Shown piece after piece: positions 10,566 to 19,865 of a stretch of DNA of 64,000 nucleotides. The notes below the pieces were generated by a model, which was not told the origin of the DNA, searched no databases, and worked only from the letters and a program-made list of their open reading frames with translations. The DNA is taken from NCBI RefSeq assembly GCF_003722315.1, contig NZ_CP033580.1:1301001-1365000 (forward strand). The letters are read 5' to 3'. The position numbers were made by a program, and so were the translations under genes. The stretch is from Thermoanaerobacter ethanolicus JW 200 (lineage in GTDB: Bacteria; Bacillota; Thermoanaerobacteria; Thermoanaerobacterales; Thermoanaerobacteraceae). Each line of letters begins with the position of its first letter. Positions within the stretch are counted from its first letter, which is position 1.

Positions 10566-11336
10566 CTATGCCTTAATCGATTTTTCATTTAGTTTAAAAA
10601 TGTTAAATACATAAGGTGCACCAAGAGAAAGCCACAGTCCGCAAATTGCATACCTTATAGCGTTAAAAATATTTCCAGAAGGCAACACAAATTTTAATCC
10701 CTCTTTAAGTACAAAAAATACAATTATGCCAATTAGTAACTTCAAAATTTGCTTTTGAAGAGGAGCATGGACAGTAAAATCAAATTTTTCTTTGTCTATA
10801 AAATAACCTATTAAAGTACCAGAAATTAAACCCATGTATTCATAAATATCCTTCTGAGGGAAAATTAATATAAAAAGCGCAGAGATTAAAATTGACAAAA
10901 TAATTTTAAAAGATAAACTTATGTTAAAATTGCTTTCTTTCACGATGCTATCAATAAGTTCACTTAAAATTATTATTAAAACAGCTATCAATATTCCGCC
11001 AATAATATCTATCGGCCAGTGGACACCTAAATACATTCGCGAAAATGATACGAGTAATACGATGGCGATTCCTACATACCACAGCCATTTTTTTTGATAG
11101 TGTACCATTAAAGTTCCCCAAAGAGTTGTAGAACCTTGTGCATGGCCACTTGGGAAAGAATATCCTCCTGCCGATTGTGTAAAAATAGACCTTATTCCTG
11201 GATATCCTATGGGCCTGGCTATTTTTGTTGTCTCTTTCAAAACAGTATTTACATAGATAGAGCTTATCAAGATGAGTCCCAGCTTTAAACCAAATCTTTT
11301 ATCTACACACCAATAAAAGATTGGAATAAAAATAAA
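10566..11336 (-). pseudogene. PAP2-family phosphatase, C-terminal part of an interrupted gene
   Basis: Membrane phosphatase of the type-2 phosphatidic acid phosphatase family (lipid phosphate or undecaprenyl pyrophosphate phosphatases). All three PAP2 signature motifs are present: KETTKIARP, SFPSGHAQG and SRMYLGVHWPID. Several hydrophobic helices follow. The first about 33 residues are on the far side of an IS1380 element (13090-13188). An ORF entering from the IS supplies an ATG (MEIEFLICLL) but replaces the original N-terminus, so residual activity of a fusion cannot be excluded. Confidence 0.85.
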
Positions 11337-11568
11337 CTTGAATTCGGCAAGTAGCAAGCAAATTAAAAATTCAATTTCCATGAATGTAAAAAACGGTGTT
11401 TTGTTATAAGTTTTGCACTTTGATAACTGAATATTTACATTGAAAAAATAAAAGCTATATCGTTTTTTACGGTTAATTTACTCTTTTAAGGTACAGCAAA
11501 GCTAACCGTCTACTTGATATGGCGGTTTCTATCATTTGGTATATTTTTTGGTATATTCTATGTGTTTA

Positions 11569-12924
11569 CTATGTTAAGCAAAATACCATTAGCGCTTTTC
11601 GTATATACGTTATCACAGTCTTAAGAAACGGATTATTAGGGTAACGTATATGCCTATAACGTCCTTTCCCAACAAGATTACCAGGTACATTATATAATAT
11701 CCGCCTTATTGTGGTTATCTCATGATGCCTCATAAACTCTGGCAAGATAGTCCTTTTGAACCAATTATGGAGATTGTAAGCGATCATTTTGATAAGCAAA
11801 AATATTTCGTTGCAAAATTTGTTTCTTTGACTGTTTTGATCAAAAGCAAATCCTTCTTTTAGTTCATCTATTTTGTTTTCAATGTCGCAGCGTTGGTTGT
11901 ATTCATGAAATATCTCTTCAGGTGTCATGTACTCAATATTTGTTACTATAGCTTGATATTCATATTTGAATTCGTCTATATCCATACAAATCTGCCCTGT
12001 TTTGGGCTGTGGCAGTTTTTTGCGTATAATCACAATTCTGCGTACTTTATCCCATTTAGGCATTTTTGCATATATTTCATTTACACTAAAGGTCTTATCT
12101 ATTTCAGTCCAAGGATAAAGGTGTTCTCTTTGATTGACATAGTCTATAAAGCATCTGATCCATGCCTGATTTTTAGCTTTCATTACATATTCATAACCTT
12201 TAGATTCAAAATACAGTATATTATCGTAATCAAATGCTCCACGGTCAACGCGTACTCGCTTAATTATCCAATTTTCAGGAAGCTGTTCTTCGCAAGATTT
12301 TACAAAATCTAAGAAACCATGATTTGTGTGATGTTTACCTTCTTCAAGAGTAACATTAACAAGTTCATCAGTATTAGCAATAATGCCGATTTTCTCTTTG
12401 AAAGATGGTCGACCATGGTACCTTGGATTATAACCTACTGAAGCACCTTCCTGCTCTCCAAATATAGTACAAACTGTATCATCAAAATTCATAATGACTT
12501 CACGTTTCGTTCCTTTAGATTGCAAGGAAAGCAAAGTCTTGTTAATAAGTCTTAATTCTTCAAGAGAACTTTCAGGCATGGCTTTAATTAAGTCTCTGCA
12601 TACTTTTTCGCTGGGAACTTTATGTCCTTTAATTTCTGTGTATGCATTATCATATCTTAGTTGGTCCATGTGAAGAAAGCGAGTATTCCCTTGAATTACA
12701 GAATCAATCATAAAGTCAATAACCTCGGCTGGTTGAAAAACAGCATTTGGTGCTTTTTTAAAGGATAATATGCTTGAAAGAATTTTATTAAAGCCGATTT
12801 TTTCTTTAAATGCTTGGATATAGGTGAAAGTTACATTGTTTGATACTGTAAAATTGTCAAAAGTTGCTGGCAAAATATATTTTGAAAACCCCTTTTCTTT
12901 TGTAAGATTAAGTGTTAAACTCAT
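11569..12924 (-). CDS. IS1380-family transposase
   Basis: Full-length transposase of the IS1380 family, about 451 residues. A first catalytic Asp lies in VIMNFDDTVCTIFG, the second in VRVDRGAFDYDN, and the Glu in EYNQRCDIENKIDELKEGF. Start ATG 12924 (MSLTLNLTKEKGF) follows AAGGAG and is preferred over the ATG at 12966. The Shine-Dalgarno is embedded in an inverted repeat of about 20 bp. The frame is intact, so the element is potentially active. Confidence 0.95.
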   Translation of the reverse strand: MSLTLNLTKEKGFSKYILPATFDNFTVSNNVTFTYIQAFKEKIGFNKILSSILSFKKAPNAVFQPAEVIDFMIDSVIQGNTRFLHMDQLRYDNAYTEIKGHKVPSEKVCRDLIKAMPESSLEELRLINKTLLSLQSKGTKREVIMNFDDTVCTIFGEQEGASVGYNPRYHGRPSFKEKIGIIANTDELVNVTLEEGKHHTNHGFLDFVKSCEEQLPENWIIKRVRVDRGAFDYDNILYFESKGYEYVMKAKNQAWIRCFIDYVNQREHLYPWTEIDKTFSVNEIYAKMPKWDKVRRIVIIRKKLPQPKTGQICMDIDEFKYEYQAIVTNIEYMTPEEIFHEYNQRCDIENKIDELKEGFAFDQNSQRNKFCNEIFLLIKMIAYNLHNWFKRTILPEFMRHHEITTIRRILYNVPGNLVGKGRYRHIRYPNNPFLKTVITYIRKALMVFCLT

Positions 12925-12926
12925 AT

Positions 12927-12999
12927 TATGGAGATTCTCCTTTCTGTTAGTGTTTTTGTTTGTCACTTAAATTTTATCAGAAAAAGGGGAATCTCCATA
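12927..12999 (-). promoter_or_regulatory. Inverted repeat hiding the IS1380 transposase ribosome-binding site
   Basis: TATGGAGATTCTCCTTTCTG at 12927-12946 is complementary, with small mismatches, to 12978-12999. The arm contains the reverse complement of the AAGGAG site used by the transposase. Confidence 0.65.
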
Positions 13000-13084
13000 T
13001 ATTTTTTGCAAAAAATTTTTCACTTAATTTAGCCCTCAAATAGCTCTATTTGGGCATTTCGTAAATTCACTTGCCGAATCCAAG

Positions 13085-13188
13085 ATAAAATAAAAACCTG
13101 AGCTTCCCAACATGGTTACAGCTATAAAAAAATAATCTAAAAAAGGATTTGAAATTGTTTGAATAGCTTTTAATATTTCTGCTTGCAT
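13085..13188 (-). pseudogene. PAP2-family phosphatase, N-terminal remnant
   Basis: ATG 13188 (MQAEILKAIQTISNPFLDYFFIAVTMLGSSGFYF) follows GAGGTGATAAA. The frame enters the IS1380 end at 13084 and stops there. Its continuation is at 11336-10566. This carries the promoter and translation start of the broken gene. Confidence 0.85.
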
Positions 13189-13337
13189 TTTATCACCTCG
13201 ATATATATAATTCACCAAAAAAATTTATTTTCCTTCATGGTTAAAAAATTTAACAAAAATTTAAAGAAAAAAATAAAAAGTGTGGTAAAATTTATATAAG
13301 CATAATTTTGAATTTAAAAAATTGGGAGGTTATAGAA

Positions 13338-14084
13338 GTGAATTTTTTAGAGAGATTATATGGGATATTTTTTCAGCCGGTAGAAACTATAAAAGAGATT
13401 GTAATGGAAAAACCGATTTGGCAAGCTGCTGTTGTCATTATAGTTACAGGACTATTGACTGTGACAAGCAATTATAGGTTTACAATGGTTGGTACAGATT
13501 TTTTTACTTCCAGCTCAGGTATGCCTGATGTTGGGAGGCTAAGAGCTTTATTTGTTCCGATGGCTGTATTTGGGAGTATATTTATAGCTCCTTTGACTTA
13601 CTTTGTTTATGCAGCAGTGTATCACTTTTTAGCGGAAATTTTAGAAGGTAAAATGTATGCTAAAGTGGAAGATAATGTATTTTTTGATCAAATTGAAGAG
13701 AATAATGCTGAAATTGAACAAAAGGCAAGCGGTGAGAAAGAAGAGGTAGTAATAGGTACAGCAAAGGGATTGTATTCTGCAATAGGGTTTGCAAAACTTC
13801 CCATGATTTTTATGGTTGTTGTAAACTTATTTGTACGTTTGTTAAATTCAAGAGCTGGCTTAATACTTACGTATTTATTTTTAGCGATATTTACGGTATG
13901 GGTAATTGTTTTAGAAATTATAGCTATAAAGGAAAATTATAAAATGAGTACGGGGAATGCAGTGCTTGTATATTTTCTTCCTTACATAGTTTTGGTCGTT
14001 TTATTTATAATAATGATAATTTTTGTAGGTGCAACCTTTATAAGCATATTTTCAGAGGTTTTAAAAAATGTTCCTATGCAATAG
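13338..14084 (+). CDS. YIP1-family membrane protein
   Basis: A polytopic membrane protein with a short N-terminal segment MNFLERLYGIFFQPVETIKEIVMEKP, characteristic of bacterial YIP1-domain proteins, and about five hydrophobic helices. A soluble acidic loop (residues about 110-140, rich in Glu) separates the early and late helices. I choose the GTG at 13338, which has GGGAGG eight to ten bases upstream. Function of bacterial members is unknown. A terminator follows. Confidence 0.75.
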   Translation: MNFLERLYGIFFQPVETIKEIVMEKPIWQAAVVIIVTGLLTVTSNYRFTMVGTDFFTSSSGMPDVGRLRALFVPMAVFGSIFIAPLTYFVYAAVYHFLAEILEGKMYAKVEDNVFFDQIEENNAEIEQKASGEKEEVVIGTAKGLYSAIGFAKLPMIFMVVVNLFVRLLNSRAGLILTYLFLAIFTVWVIVLEIIAIKENYKMSTGNAVLVYFLPYIVLVVLFIIMIIFVGATFISIFSEVLKNVPMQ

Positions 14085-14107
14085 AGAATAAAGTTAAAGA
14101 CTTTGTA

Positions 14108-14134
14108 AAAGAGGAGGCTTTCTCCTCTTTTTTA
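14108..14134 (+). terminator. Terminator after the YIP1 gene
   Basis: AAAGAGGAG / CTCCTCTTT stem (14108-14116, 14122-14130) with a T-rich tail. Confidence 0.8.
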
Positions 14135-14232
14135 TTTCTATATTGTTTATTTGTCGAAAATTATTTTCTGTTTTTAAGCAGGATTTTTGAAATTTGTAAA
14201 GAATATATATTTATAGATAGGTGGTGTTGAGA

Positions 14233-14724
14233 ATGGGAGAAAATGGAAAAGTTTTAATTAAAGATTTAGAGAAAAAAGACAAAAAAATATTTTCCTTATG
14301 GTTGCAAGACATTAATGTGGTCAAATTTTTAATTGATTTGTTTAAAATATCTCGAGAGAAAGATAATGTTTTAAATATACCTTTTGGGAAGAATAGGAAA
14401 ATGTTTGTGTTGGAAACAAAAGAAGGCGTGAAATTAGGCTTTTGTGTGTTATACGATATTGACTGGCAACAAAAAAGGAGCAGCATGTATATTTATATTG
14501 AGAAGAAGGAAAATGTAGAATTAGAAACTGCTCAAGAAATAATTAATTCGTTGCTGAGAAGGACGGCTTTAAAGTATAATTTAAGAGATATTGAAGTCCA
14601 CACAAAAAATGACGTTTTTGCTAAATGTTTTACCAACATAGAAGACTTTAAAAAAGAAGAAGATGGATATAGTTTCCGAATAGCTTTGGATGAGATGAAG
14701 TTCCCAGCAAATATGGCCCGATAA
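14233..14724 (+). CDS. GNAT-like acetyltransferase, weak match
   Basis: A soluble 163-residue protein starting MGENGKVLIKDLEKKDKKIFSLWLQD. The layout (N-terminal helix pair, a VLETKEGVKLGFCVLYDIDW strand pair, MYIYIEKKENVELETAQEIINSLLRRTALKYNLRDIEVHTKND) is reminiscent of the GCN5 N-acetyltransferase fold. The canonical acetyl-CoA pyrophosphate loop is not clearly present, so activity is doubtful. Start ATG 14233 follows an AGGTGG-type site. The stop codon lies in the loop of the terminator. Confidence 0.45.
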   Translation: MGENGKVLIKDLEKKDKKIFSLWLQDINVVKFLIDLFKISREKDNVLNIPFGKNRKMFVLETKEGVKLGFCVLYDIDWQQKRSSMYIYIEKKENVELETAQEIINSLLRRTALKYNLRDIEVHTKNDVFAKCFTNIEDFKKEEDGYSFRIALDEMKFPANMAR

Positions 14725-14735
14725 GGGCCTTTTAC
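14715..14735 (+). terminator. Terminator overlapping the stop codon
   Basis: GGCCC (14715-14719) / GGGCC (14725-14729) with the TAA stop in the loop, followed by TTTT. Confidence 0.65.
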
Positions 14736-14790
14736 TTTTGATTTTTTTGTATTATAATTTTATTAAACTTGACAGGCAGGGAGTGTTTAC

Positions 14791-15306
14791 ATGAATATAC
14801 CAAACCTTCTCACTTTTATTAGGTTTTTGCTTATACCTCTTTTTGTTTATACTTTTTTTTATGTGCCTGAAGGAAACATTTATGCTGCACTGATTTTTAT
14901 ATTATCAGGTATTACGGATATTTTGGATGGTTATATAGCGAGGCACTATAACCAAGTGACAAAAATGGGTACTTTACTTGATCCTCTTGCGGACAAGTTG
15001 ATGATACTTACCGTTTTGACCAGTTTATGGATAAAAGATTTAATTCCTTTTTTTATTATTGCTATTTTAATGATAAAAGAATTTTCAATGATAATAGGAG
15101 CCGCAATACTTTACAAAAAACAAAAAATTGCTATACCCGCAAACAATTACGGCAAAACTGCTACTTTTTTCTTTTATATAGCTATAATTTTTTCAATTTT
15201 TGAATGGCCTTATAGTTTTACATTGATGATCATAGCTTTAGCTTTAGCAATTTTAGCATTTTTTATTTATGCTTTTGAATTTTATAAAAGAGCAAGGAGA
15301 AATTAA
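14791..15306 (+). CDS. pgsA: CDP-diacylglycerol-glycerol-3-phosphate 3-phosphatidyltransferase
   Basis: Membrane enzyme that makes phosphatidylglycerophosphate, the committed step of phosphatidylglycerol synthesis. The CDP-alcohol phosphotransferase signature DG(x)2AR(x)8G(x)3D(x)3D is fully present in DGYIARHYNQVTKMG and TLLDPLADK. The N-terminus MNIPNLLTFIRFLLIP is classical for PgsA. Length 171 residues and five to six hydrophobic segments fit the family. Confidence 0.95.
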   Translation: MNIPNLLTFIRFLLIPLFVYTFFYVPEGNIYAALIFILSGITDILDGYIARHYNQVTKMGTLLDPLADKLMILTVLTSLWIKDLIPFFIIAILMIKEFSMIIGAAILYKKQKIAIPANNYGKTATFFFYIAIIFSIFEWPYSFTLMIIALALAILAFFIYAFEFYKRARRN

Positions 15307-15364
15307 ACTTTTTACAAGGACAGGACGATATAAGAAATAGTATATCACTCTGGGGGGAGATATA

Positions 15365-17425
15365 TTGAAAAAAGCTATAAATTTAAAAAAAATGAGGAAT
15401 ATCAATGAAGTATTGAATCTTAAAAAGCAGGTAAAACTTTCGAGAATACAAACAAAATTAAGTTTAATGATTATTGGCATTGTAATTTCTTCTTTGGCTT
15501 TAAGCGGGTACATATCTTATAGGTTTTCTGCGCAAGAAATTACTAATTCGACATTATCTAATATGAGCAATAGTGTTAGCTCAGTTAATCAAGAATTAAA
15601 TCTTTATTTGGATAATACTGCAAGTAAACTCAGCTATTTTGCAAAGAGCGATTCTAATTTGTTAATTAAAGGAAATACAGAGGAAGAGACTACAGATAAA
15701 ATAAACAGTGTCCTTATAAATTTAAAAAATATGACTCCTAATGCCTCTTTGATTTATTATGGGACATCTGATAAAAAAATTTATACTTTTCCACATGTTG
15801 ATTTAAGTTCTGATTTTGACCCTACTACTAGACCGTGGTATACAGGGGCTGTGAAGGCTAATGGAAATCCTTTTTGGACAGATGCTTATAAAGATGAAGC
15901 AACTGGAAATTATGTAATTTCAGTATCTCAGTCCGTGTTGAATCCTCTTACTAATGAAGTGGTTGGCGTTGTAGGAATGGACTTAAATTTATATGGTATA
16001 GAAAATCTCCTAAAGGATGTCAAAATAGGACAGAATGGCATGGTCCTTTTAGTCGATAAAAATGGAATAGTTTTTTTGGATTCTACTAAAAAAATGATAG
16101 GAAGTAATTTCTATAAACAATCTTTTGCAAATTATGTTTTCAAAGAACAAAAAGGAGAAATACAAACACGCTTCAACAATGAAGACAGTGTTGTAATTTT
16201 TGATACTAATCCGACTACAGGATGGAAAGTCGTAGGAATTGTAAATAAATCTGATTATCTTTCTGGAGTGTCAAAAATTAATAATATTTTTATAGCAATT
16301 ATAATCATATTTTCACTCATTTCGCTAGTTATCGCTTATCTATTTGCTAGAAACTTTACAAGACCAGTCTACAAAATGTTAACAGCCATGAATAAATTAA
16401 AAGAAGGAGATTTAACTTCCTTTATTGATGCAAGAAGAAAAGACGAATTTGGAGTGTTAGAAAGGGAATATAATGATACAGTACAAAAATTAAGGGCTAT
16501 TGCAACAAAAGTTAAAGAGTCGAGTGTTTCTTTAATAGAAGCATCAACTCGTTTTAGAGAGATAAGCGACGAAACAGCACAATCAGTTCAAGATATTGCA
16601 AATGCCGTAGATGATATAGCAAAAGGGGCTAATGATCAAGCACAAGAAATATCGGTAAGCGTACAAAAGATATCGGAATTTGGAAATGATATAGATGAAA
16701 TTTTGAAAACTACCGAAGAAATGAAGAGATATTCAGATAAAGCAGAAGATGTCAAAGCTGATGGTTTGAAAAAGTTAGAGGCTTTAAAACAAAGTTCAGA
16801 GGAGACAAATAAGGCAACATTTTATGTTTTTGAAACTATTAACAAAATCAAGGAAAATTCTCATAAGATAAGTGCTATAACAGCAGTGATAGAAGAAATT
16901 GCGGATAAGACAAACCTTTTATCATTAAACGCTGCAATTGAAGCAGCCCGTGCCGGAGAAGCTGGACGTGGTTTTGCTGTTGTAGCCGAAGAAGTAAAAA
17001 AATTGGCTCAGCAATCTGCAGAATCTACCAATCAAATAAAAGACATAATAGAAAAGATGCAACAAGCAATTGATATGGCTACAAATGCTATGCAGTCGGC
17101 GGACAAAAGCATTGAAAAACAAAATCAAGCTGTAAAAGATACGCAAAATGCTTTTATGGAGTTTGAAGCTTTTATAAGTGGAATTACAAAAATGATAGAC
17201 AATATAAATTCCTTGATGAATGCCATGGAAGAAAAGAAAAATGAAATTGTCATATCGATGGAAAGTATTTCTGCAATTTCAGAAGAGACAGCGGCTTCTA
17301 CTGAAGAAGTAAGTGCTTCTACAGAAGAGCAGCTTTCAGCTGTAGAAAACCTAACAGATTCAGCTAAGAATTTAGAAGAGGTAGCAGTGAAATTAGATGA
17401 GGCTGTGAAGATTTTTAAAATTTAG
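15365..17425 (+). CDS. Methyl-accepting chemotaxis protein (dCache sensor)
   Basis: A 686-residue transducer. A membrane segment lies near residues 32-52, followed by a double Cache-type extracellular ligand-binding region to about residue 305 ([35 protein letters not shown]). A second membrane segment (about 312-332), a HAMP domain and a cytoplasmic coiled coil follow. The highly conserved hairpin tip [21 protein letters not shown] is at about residues 510-530. The start is TTG 15365 after GGGGGGAG. It signals to CheA/CheW, which are not in this window. The ligand is unknown; dCache domains often bind amino acids or small organic acids. Confidence 0.95.
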   Translation: MKKAINLKKMRNINEVLNLKKQVKLSRIQTKLSLMIIGIVISSLALSGYISYRFSAQEITNSTLSNMSNSVSSVNQELNLYLDNTASKLSYFAKSDSNLLIKGNTEEETTDKINSVLINLKNMTPNASLIYYGTSDKKIYTFPHVDLSSDFDPTTRPWYTGAVKANGNPFWTDAYKDEATGNYVISVSQSVLNPLTNEVVGVVGMDLNLYGIENLLKDVKIGQNGMVLLVDKNGIVFLDSTKKMIGSNFYKQSFANYVFKEQKGEIQTRFNNEDSVVIFDTNPTTGWKVVGIVNKSDYLSGVSKINNIFIAIIIIFSLISLVIAYLFARNFTRPVYKMLTAMNKLKEGDLTSFIDARRKDEFGVLEREYNDTVQKLRAIATKVKESSVSLIEASTRFREISDETAQSVQDIANAVDDIAKGANDQAQEISVSVQKISEFGNDIDEILKTTEEMKRYSDKAEDVKADGLKKLEALKQSSEETNKATFYVFETINKIKENSHKISAITAVIEEIADKTNLLSLNAAIEAARAGEAGRGFAVVAEEVKKLAQQSAESTNQIKDIIEKMQQAIDMATNAMQSADKSIEKQNQAVKDTQNAFMEFEAFISGITKMIDNINSLMNAMEEKKNEIVISMESISAISEETAASTEEVSASTEEQLSAVENLTDSAKNLEEVAVKLDEAVKIFKI

Positions 17426-17434
17426 ATAGATTAA

Positions 17435-17475
17435 AAAGCGCTTAAAGGCCTTTACTTTTAAGCGCTTTGACATTT
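17435..17475 (+). terminator. Terminator after the chemoreceptor gene
   Basis: Perfect 12-bp stem AAAGCGCTTAAA (17435-17446) with 17457-17468; the downstream tail is only moderately T-rich. Confidence 0.7.
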
Positions 17476-17573
17476 TGTTTATTTTAATATATGTGATAAA
17501 ATAGTTATACACAGTATAGATGGGTATACCATAGGGGGGTGTTAATATAGAAATTAAAGAGAAGCTAAGGAAA

Positions 17574-18374
17574 TTGCAAGAATATTTGTCAAGGTTAGAT
17601 AACGCATTAATTGCTTTTTCTGGAGGTGTAGATAGCACTTTTTTGGCAAAAGTAAGTTACGATGTTTTAGGGAATAGAGTATTAGCTGTTACTGCCACTT
17701 CTCCGATGCATCCTAAAAGTGAATTAAAAGAAGCTGTAGAGCTTGCTAAAAAAATAGGACTCCCCCACTTGGTTGTGGAGTTTAATGATATTCTTGAAAT
17801 AGAAGAATTTAAAAAAAATCCTTTAAATAGGTGCTATATATGTAAATCCAATTTATTTTCAAGGTTTAAAGCTATTGCAGAAGAAAAGGGCTTCAAATAT
17901 ATCCTAGAAGGCACAAATGCAGATGATGTGTCTGATTTTAGACCAGGAAGAAGGGCTTTAAAAGAATTAGGAATTTTAAGCCCTTTGTTAGAATGTGGTA
18001 TAAAAAAAGAAGAGATAAGAATTTTATCTAAAGAGATGGGGCTTCCTACATGGTGGAAACCTTCTTATGCATGTCTTGCTTCAAGGATTCCTTACGGAGA
18101 AAAGATAACTTATGATAAGCTTTCTATGGTAGAAAAGGCAGAAGAGGATTTGAAAGACTTAGGTTTTTCAGGATTTAGAGTGAGATACCATGGAGATGTT
18201 GCAAGGATTGAACTTCCAAAGGAGCAGATGGAGACAATTTTTGAAGAAGGTATAAGGGAGGAAGTTGTAAAAAGGATTAAAGATGCTGGATTTAAGTATG
18301 TAGCACTGGATTTAGAAGGATACAGAACTGGCAGCTTAAATGAACCTCATGTGAAGGTGGTAAAAAATGTATAA
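17574..18374 (+). CDS. larE: ATP-dependent sulfur transferase LarE (nickel pincer cofactor synthesis)
   Basis: LarE adenylates the carboxylates of the LarB product and delivers sulfur, giving the thiocarboxylates that hold nickel in lactate racemase. The PP-loop SGGVDS is at residues 16-21. Cysteines occur in CYICK (87, 90), at 141, and in ACLASR (167). The TTG at 17574 has a poor ribosome-binding site. GGGGGG at 17534-17539 is instead ideally spaced for an ATA codon at 17547, in frame and giving a longer N-terminus (IEIKEKLRKLQ), so the true start may be there. It is first in the larE-larB-larC operon, overlapping larB by 8 bp. No larA racemase gene is in the window. Confidence 0.9.
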   Translation: MQEYLSRLDNALIAFSGGVDSTFLAKVSYDVLGNRVLAVTATSPMHPKSELKEAVELAKKIGLPHLVVEFNDILEIEEFKKNPLNRCYICKSNLFSRFKAIAEEKGFKYILEGTNADDVSDFRPGRRALKELGILSPLLECGIKKEEIRILSKEMGLPTWWKPSYACLASRIPYGEKITYDKLSMVEKAEEDLKDLGFSGFRVRYHGDVARIELPKEQMETIFEEGIREEVVKRIKDAGFKYVALDLEGYRTGSLNEPHVKVVKNV

Positions 18375-19125
18375 TGAGAAAATATTGCAAATTTTAATGG
18401 AGTTCAAACAAAACAAGTTATCAATAGATGAAGCGCTAGAAGCTTTAAAGAAACTTCCTTATGAAGATTTGGGATTTGCTAAAATTGATTATCACAGAGA
18501 GATAAGAAAGGGATTTCCTGAAGTGATTTTTTGTCAAGGAAAGACTCCCCAGCAGGTTAGAGAAATTGCTTTTAATATGTATAAAAATGGGAGTGATGTT
18601 TTAGGGACAAGAGCCTCACAACAACATTTTGAAGCAGTGAAAGAGGTAGTAGAAAAAGCAGTCTATTATGAGGAAGCTCGTATAATTTCTATAAGAAATA
18701 CGCCAATAAATAAGACAAAAGGCATAATTGGAGTAGTGGCTGCTGGAACTTCTGATTTGCCTGTTGCTGAAGAAGCGGCTATTACTGCAGAACTTATGGG
18801 AAACACTGTGAAGAGATTTTATGATGTTGGAGTTGCAGGATTACATAGGCTTTTAGATAAATTAGATGAAATCAGACAATGCCGTGTATTGATTGCAGTT
18901 GCTGGTATGGAAGGAGCACTTCCTACTGTTTTAGGAGGATTGGTTAGCTCTCCTATAATTGCAGTACCTACAAGCGTAGGATATGGTGCTAACTTTCACG
19001 GTTTGTCCGCTCTTTTGACTATGCTTAATTCCTGTGCCAGTGGCGTAAGTGTTGTAAATATTGATAACGGTTTTGGTGCGGCTTATTCTGCCAGTTTAAT
19101 AAATAGGATAGGGGAGAAATCATAA
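18367..19125 (+). CDS. larB: Nicotinate dinucleotide carboxylase/hydrolase LarB
   Basis: LarB carboxylates the pyridinium ring of nicotinic acid adenine dinucleotide and releases AMP, producing the dicarboxylated mononucleotide used by LarE. The C-terminal half has the AIR-carboxylase (PurE-like) features GVVAAGTSDLPVAEEAAITAE and VAGMEGALPTVLGGLV. At 252 residues it is full-length. It overlaps both neighbours (ATG inside the end of larE; its stop overlaps the larC1 ATG), showing translational coupling. Confidence 0.95.
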   Translation: MYNEKILQILMEFKQNKLSIDEALEALKKLPYEDLGFAKIDYHREIRKGFPEVIFCQGKTPQQVREIAFNMYKNGSDVLGTRASQQHFEAVKEVVEKAVYYEEARIISIRNTPINKTKGIIGVVAAGTSDLPVAEEAAITAELMGNTVKRFYDVGVAGLHRLLDKLDEIRQCRVLIAVAGMEGALPTVLGGLVSSPIIAVPTSVGYGANFHGLSALLTMLNSCASGVSVVNIDNGFGAAYSASLINRIGEKS

Positions 19126-19865
19126 TGAAAGTCTTATATTTTGACTGTTTTGCTGGAATTTCTGGAGATATGACTATTGCTTCATTATTATCTCATGTAG
19201 ATGTAGAAGAGTTTAAAAAGAAGGTAAAGAAGATAGCTTTGGACAATTTTGATATAGAGATAGGTGAAACGCAAAAGAACAGTATAAGTGCTAAGACTTT
19301 TAAGGTATTGTATGAAGAAAAGCATCATCACCATCATAGGCATATGAAAGATGTGAGAGAAATCATCGAGAAGAGTGATTTGGGAAAAGAAGTCAAGAAA
19401 ATGAGTATTGAGATGTTTGAGAAATTAGCAGAAGCAGAGGCAAAAGTGCATGGCAAATCTCCCGAAGAAGTGCATTTTCATGAAGTGGGGGCAGTAGATT
19501 CTATAGTAGATATAATAGGTACGGCGATACTTATAGACATGATAAAGCCAGATAAGATTGTTTCTTCTCCATTGCCAGTAAGTTCAGGCTTTGTAGATAC
19601 TCAACACGGTCTTATACCTGTGCCTGCACCAGCAACAGCTGAACTTTTAAAAGGGATACCTGTGTATAAAAGCGATATAGAAGGCGAAATTGTGACGCCA
19701 ACTGGTGCTTCTATTGTAAAAACTTTAGTAAATGAATTTGGTGGTATACCGGATATGACTATAAATTCTATAGGATATGGAGCTGGTACCAAAGATTTGG
19801 AAATACCAAATGTTTTGAGGACATATGTGGGAGAGGAAGAGGTAAAAAAAAACCTGAGTCATTGA
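19125..19865 (+). CDS. larC1: LarC nickel insertase, first part (LarC1)
   Basis: LarC is the CTP-dependent cyclometallase that inserts nickel into the pincer nucleotide. The family N-terminus YFDCFAGISGDM is at residues 5-16. A histidine cluster (residues 67-73), plausibly nickel-binding, and EVHFHEVGAVDSIVDIIG follow. The frame ends just after an A9 run. The second half of the protein continues in the -1 frame at 19862. In Lactobacillus plantarum the two ORFs are joined by programmed frameshifting, and the same architecture is visible here. Confidence 0.93.
   Translation: MKVLYFDCFAGISGDMTIASLLSHVDVEEFKKKVKKIALDNFDIEIGETQKNSISAKTFKVLYEEKHHHHHRHMKDVREIIEKSDLGKEVKKMSIEMFEKLAEAEAKVHGKSPEEVHFHEVGAVDSIVDIIGTAILIDMIKPDKIVSSPLPVSSGFVDTQHGLIPVPAPATAELLKGIPVYKSDIEGEIVTPTGASIVKTLVNEFGGIPDMTINSIGYGAGTKDLEIPNVLRTYVGEEEVKKNLSH
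19834..19853 (+). promoter_or_regulatory. Probable -1 programmed frameshift signal in larC
   Basis: The zero frame reads GTA AAA AAA AAC, giving the classical slippery heptamer A AAA AAC at 19847-19853. A Shine-Dalgarno-like AGGAAGAGG lies just upstream, the type of stimulator known from bacterial -1 sites. Slipping gives KKKPESLMILETNIDDM, restoring full-length LarC. Confidence 0.75.

Larger units (their letters stand above)
11337..13084 (-). mobile_element. IS1380-family insertion sequence in a PAP2 gene
   Basis: Terminal repeats read CTTGAATTCGGCAAGT (11337) and, on the other strand, CTTGGATTCGGCAAGT (13084). ATAAA is duplicated at 11332-11336 and 13085-13089. Removing the element rejoins the frame as GFYFIFIPIFYW. 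The non-coding 11381-11568 belongs to the downstream end. A solo copy of the promoter-side end is found at 33441. Confidence 0.9.
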
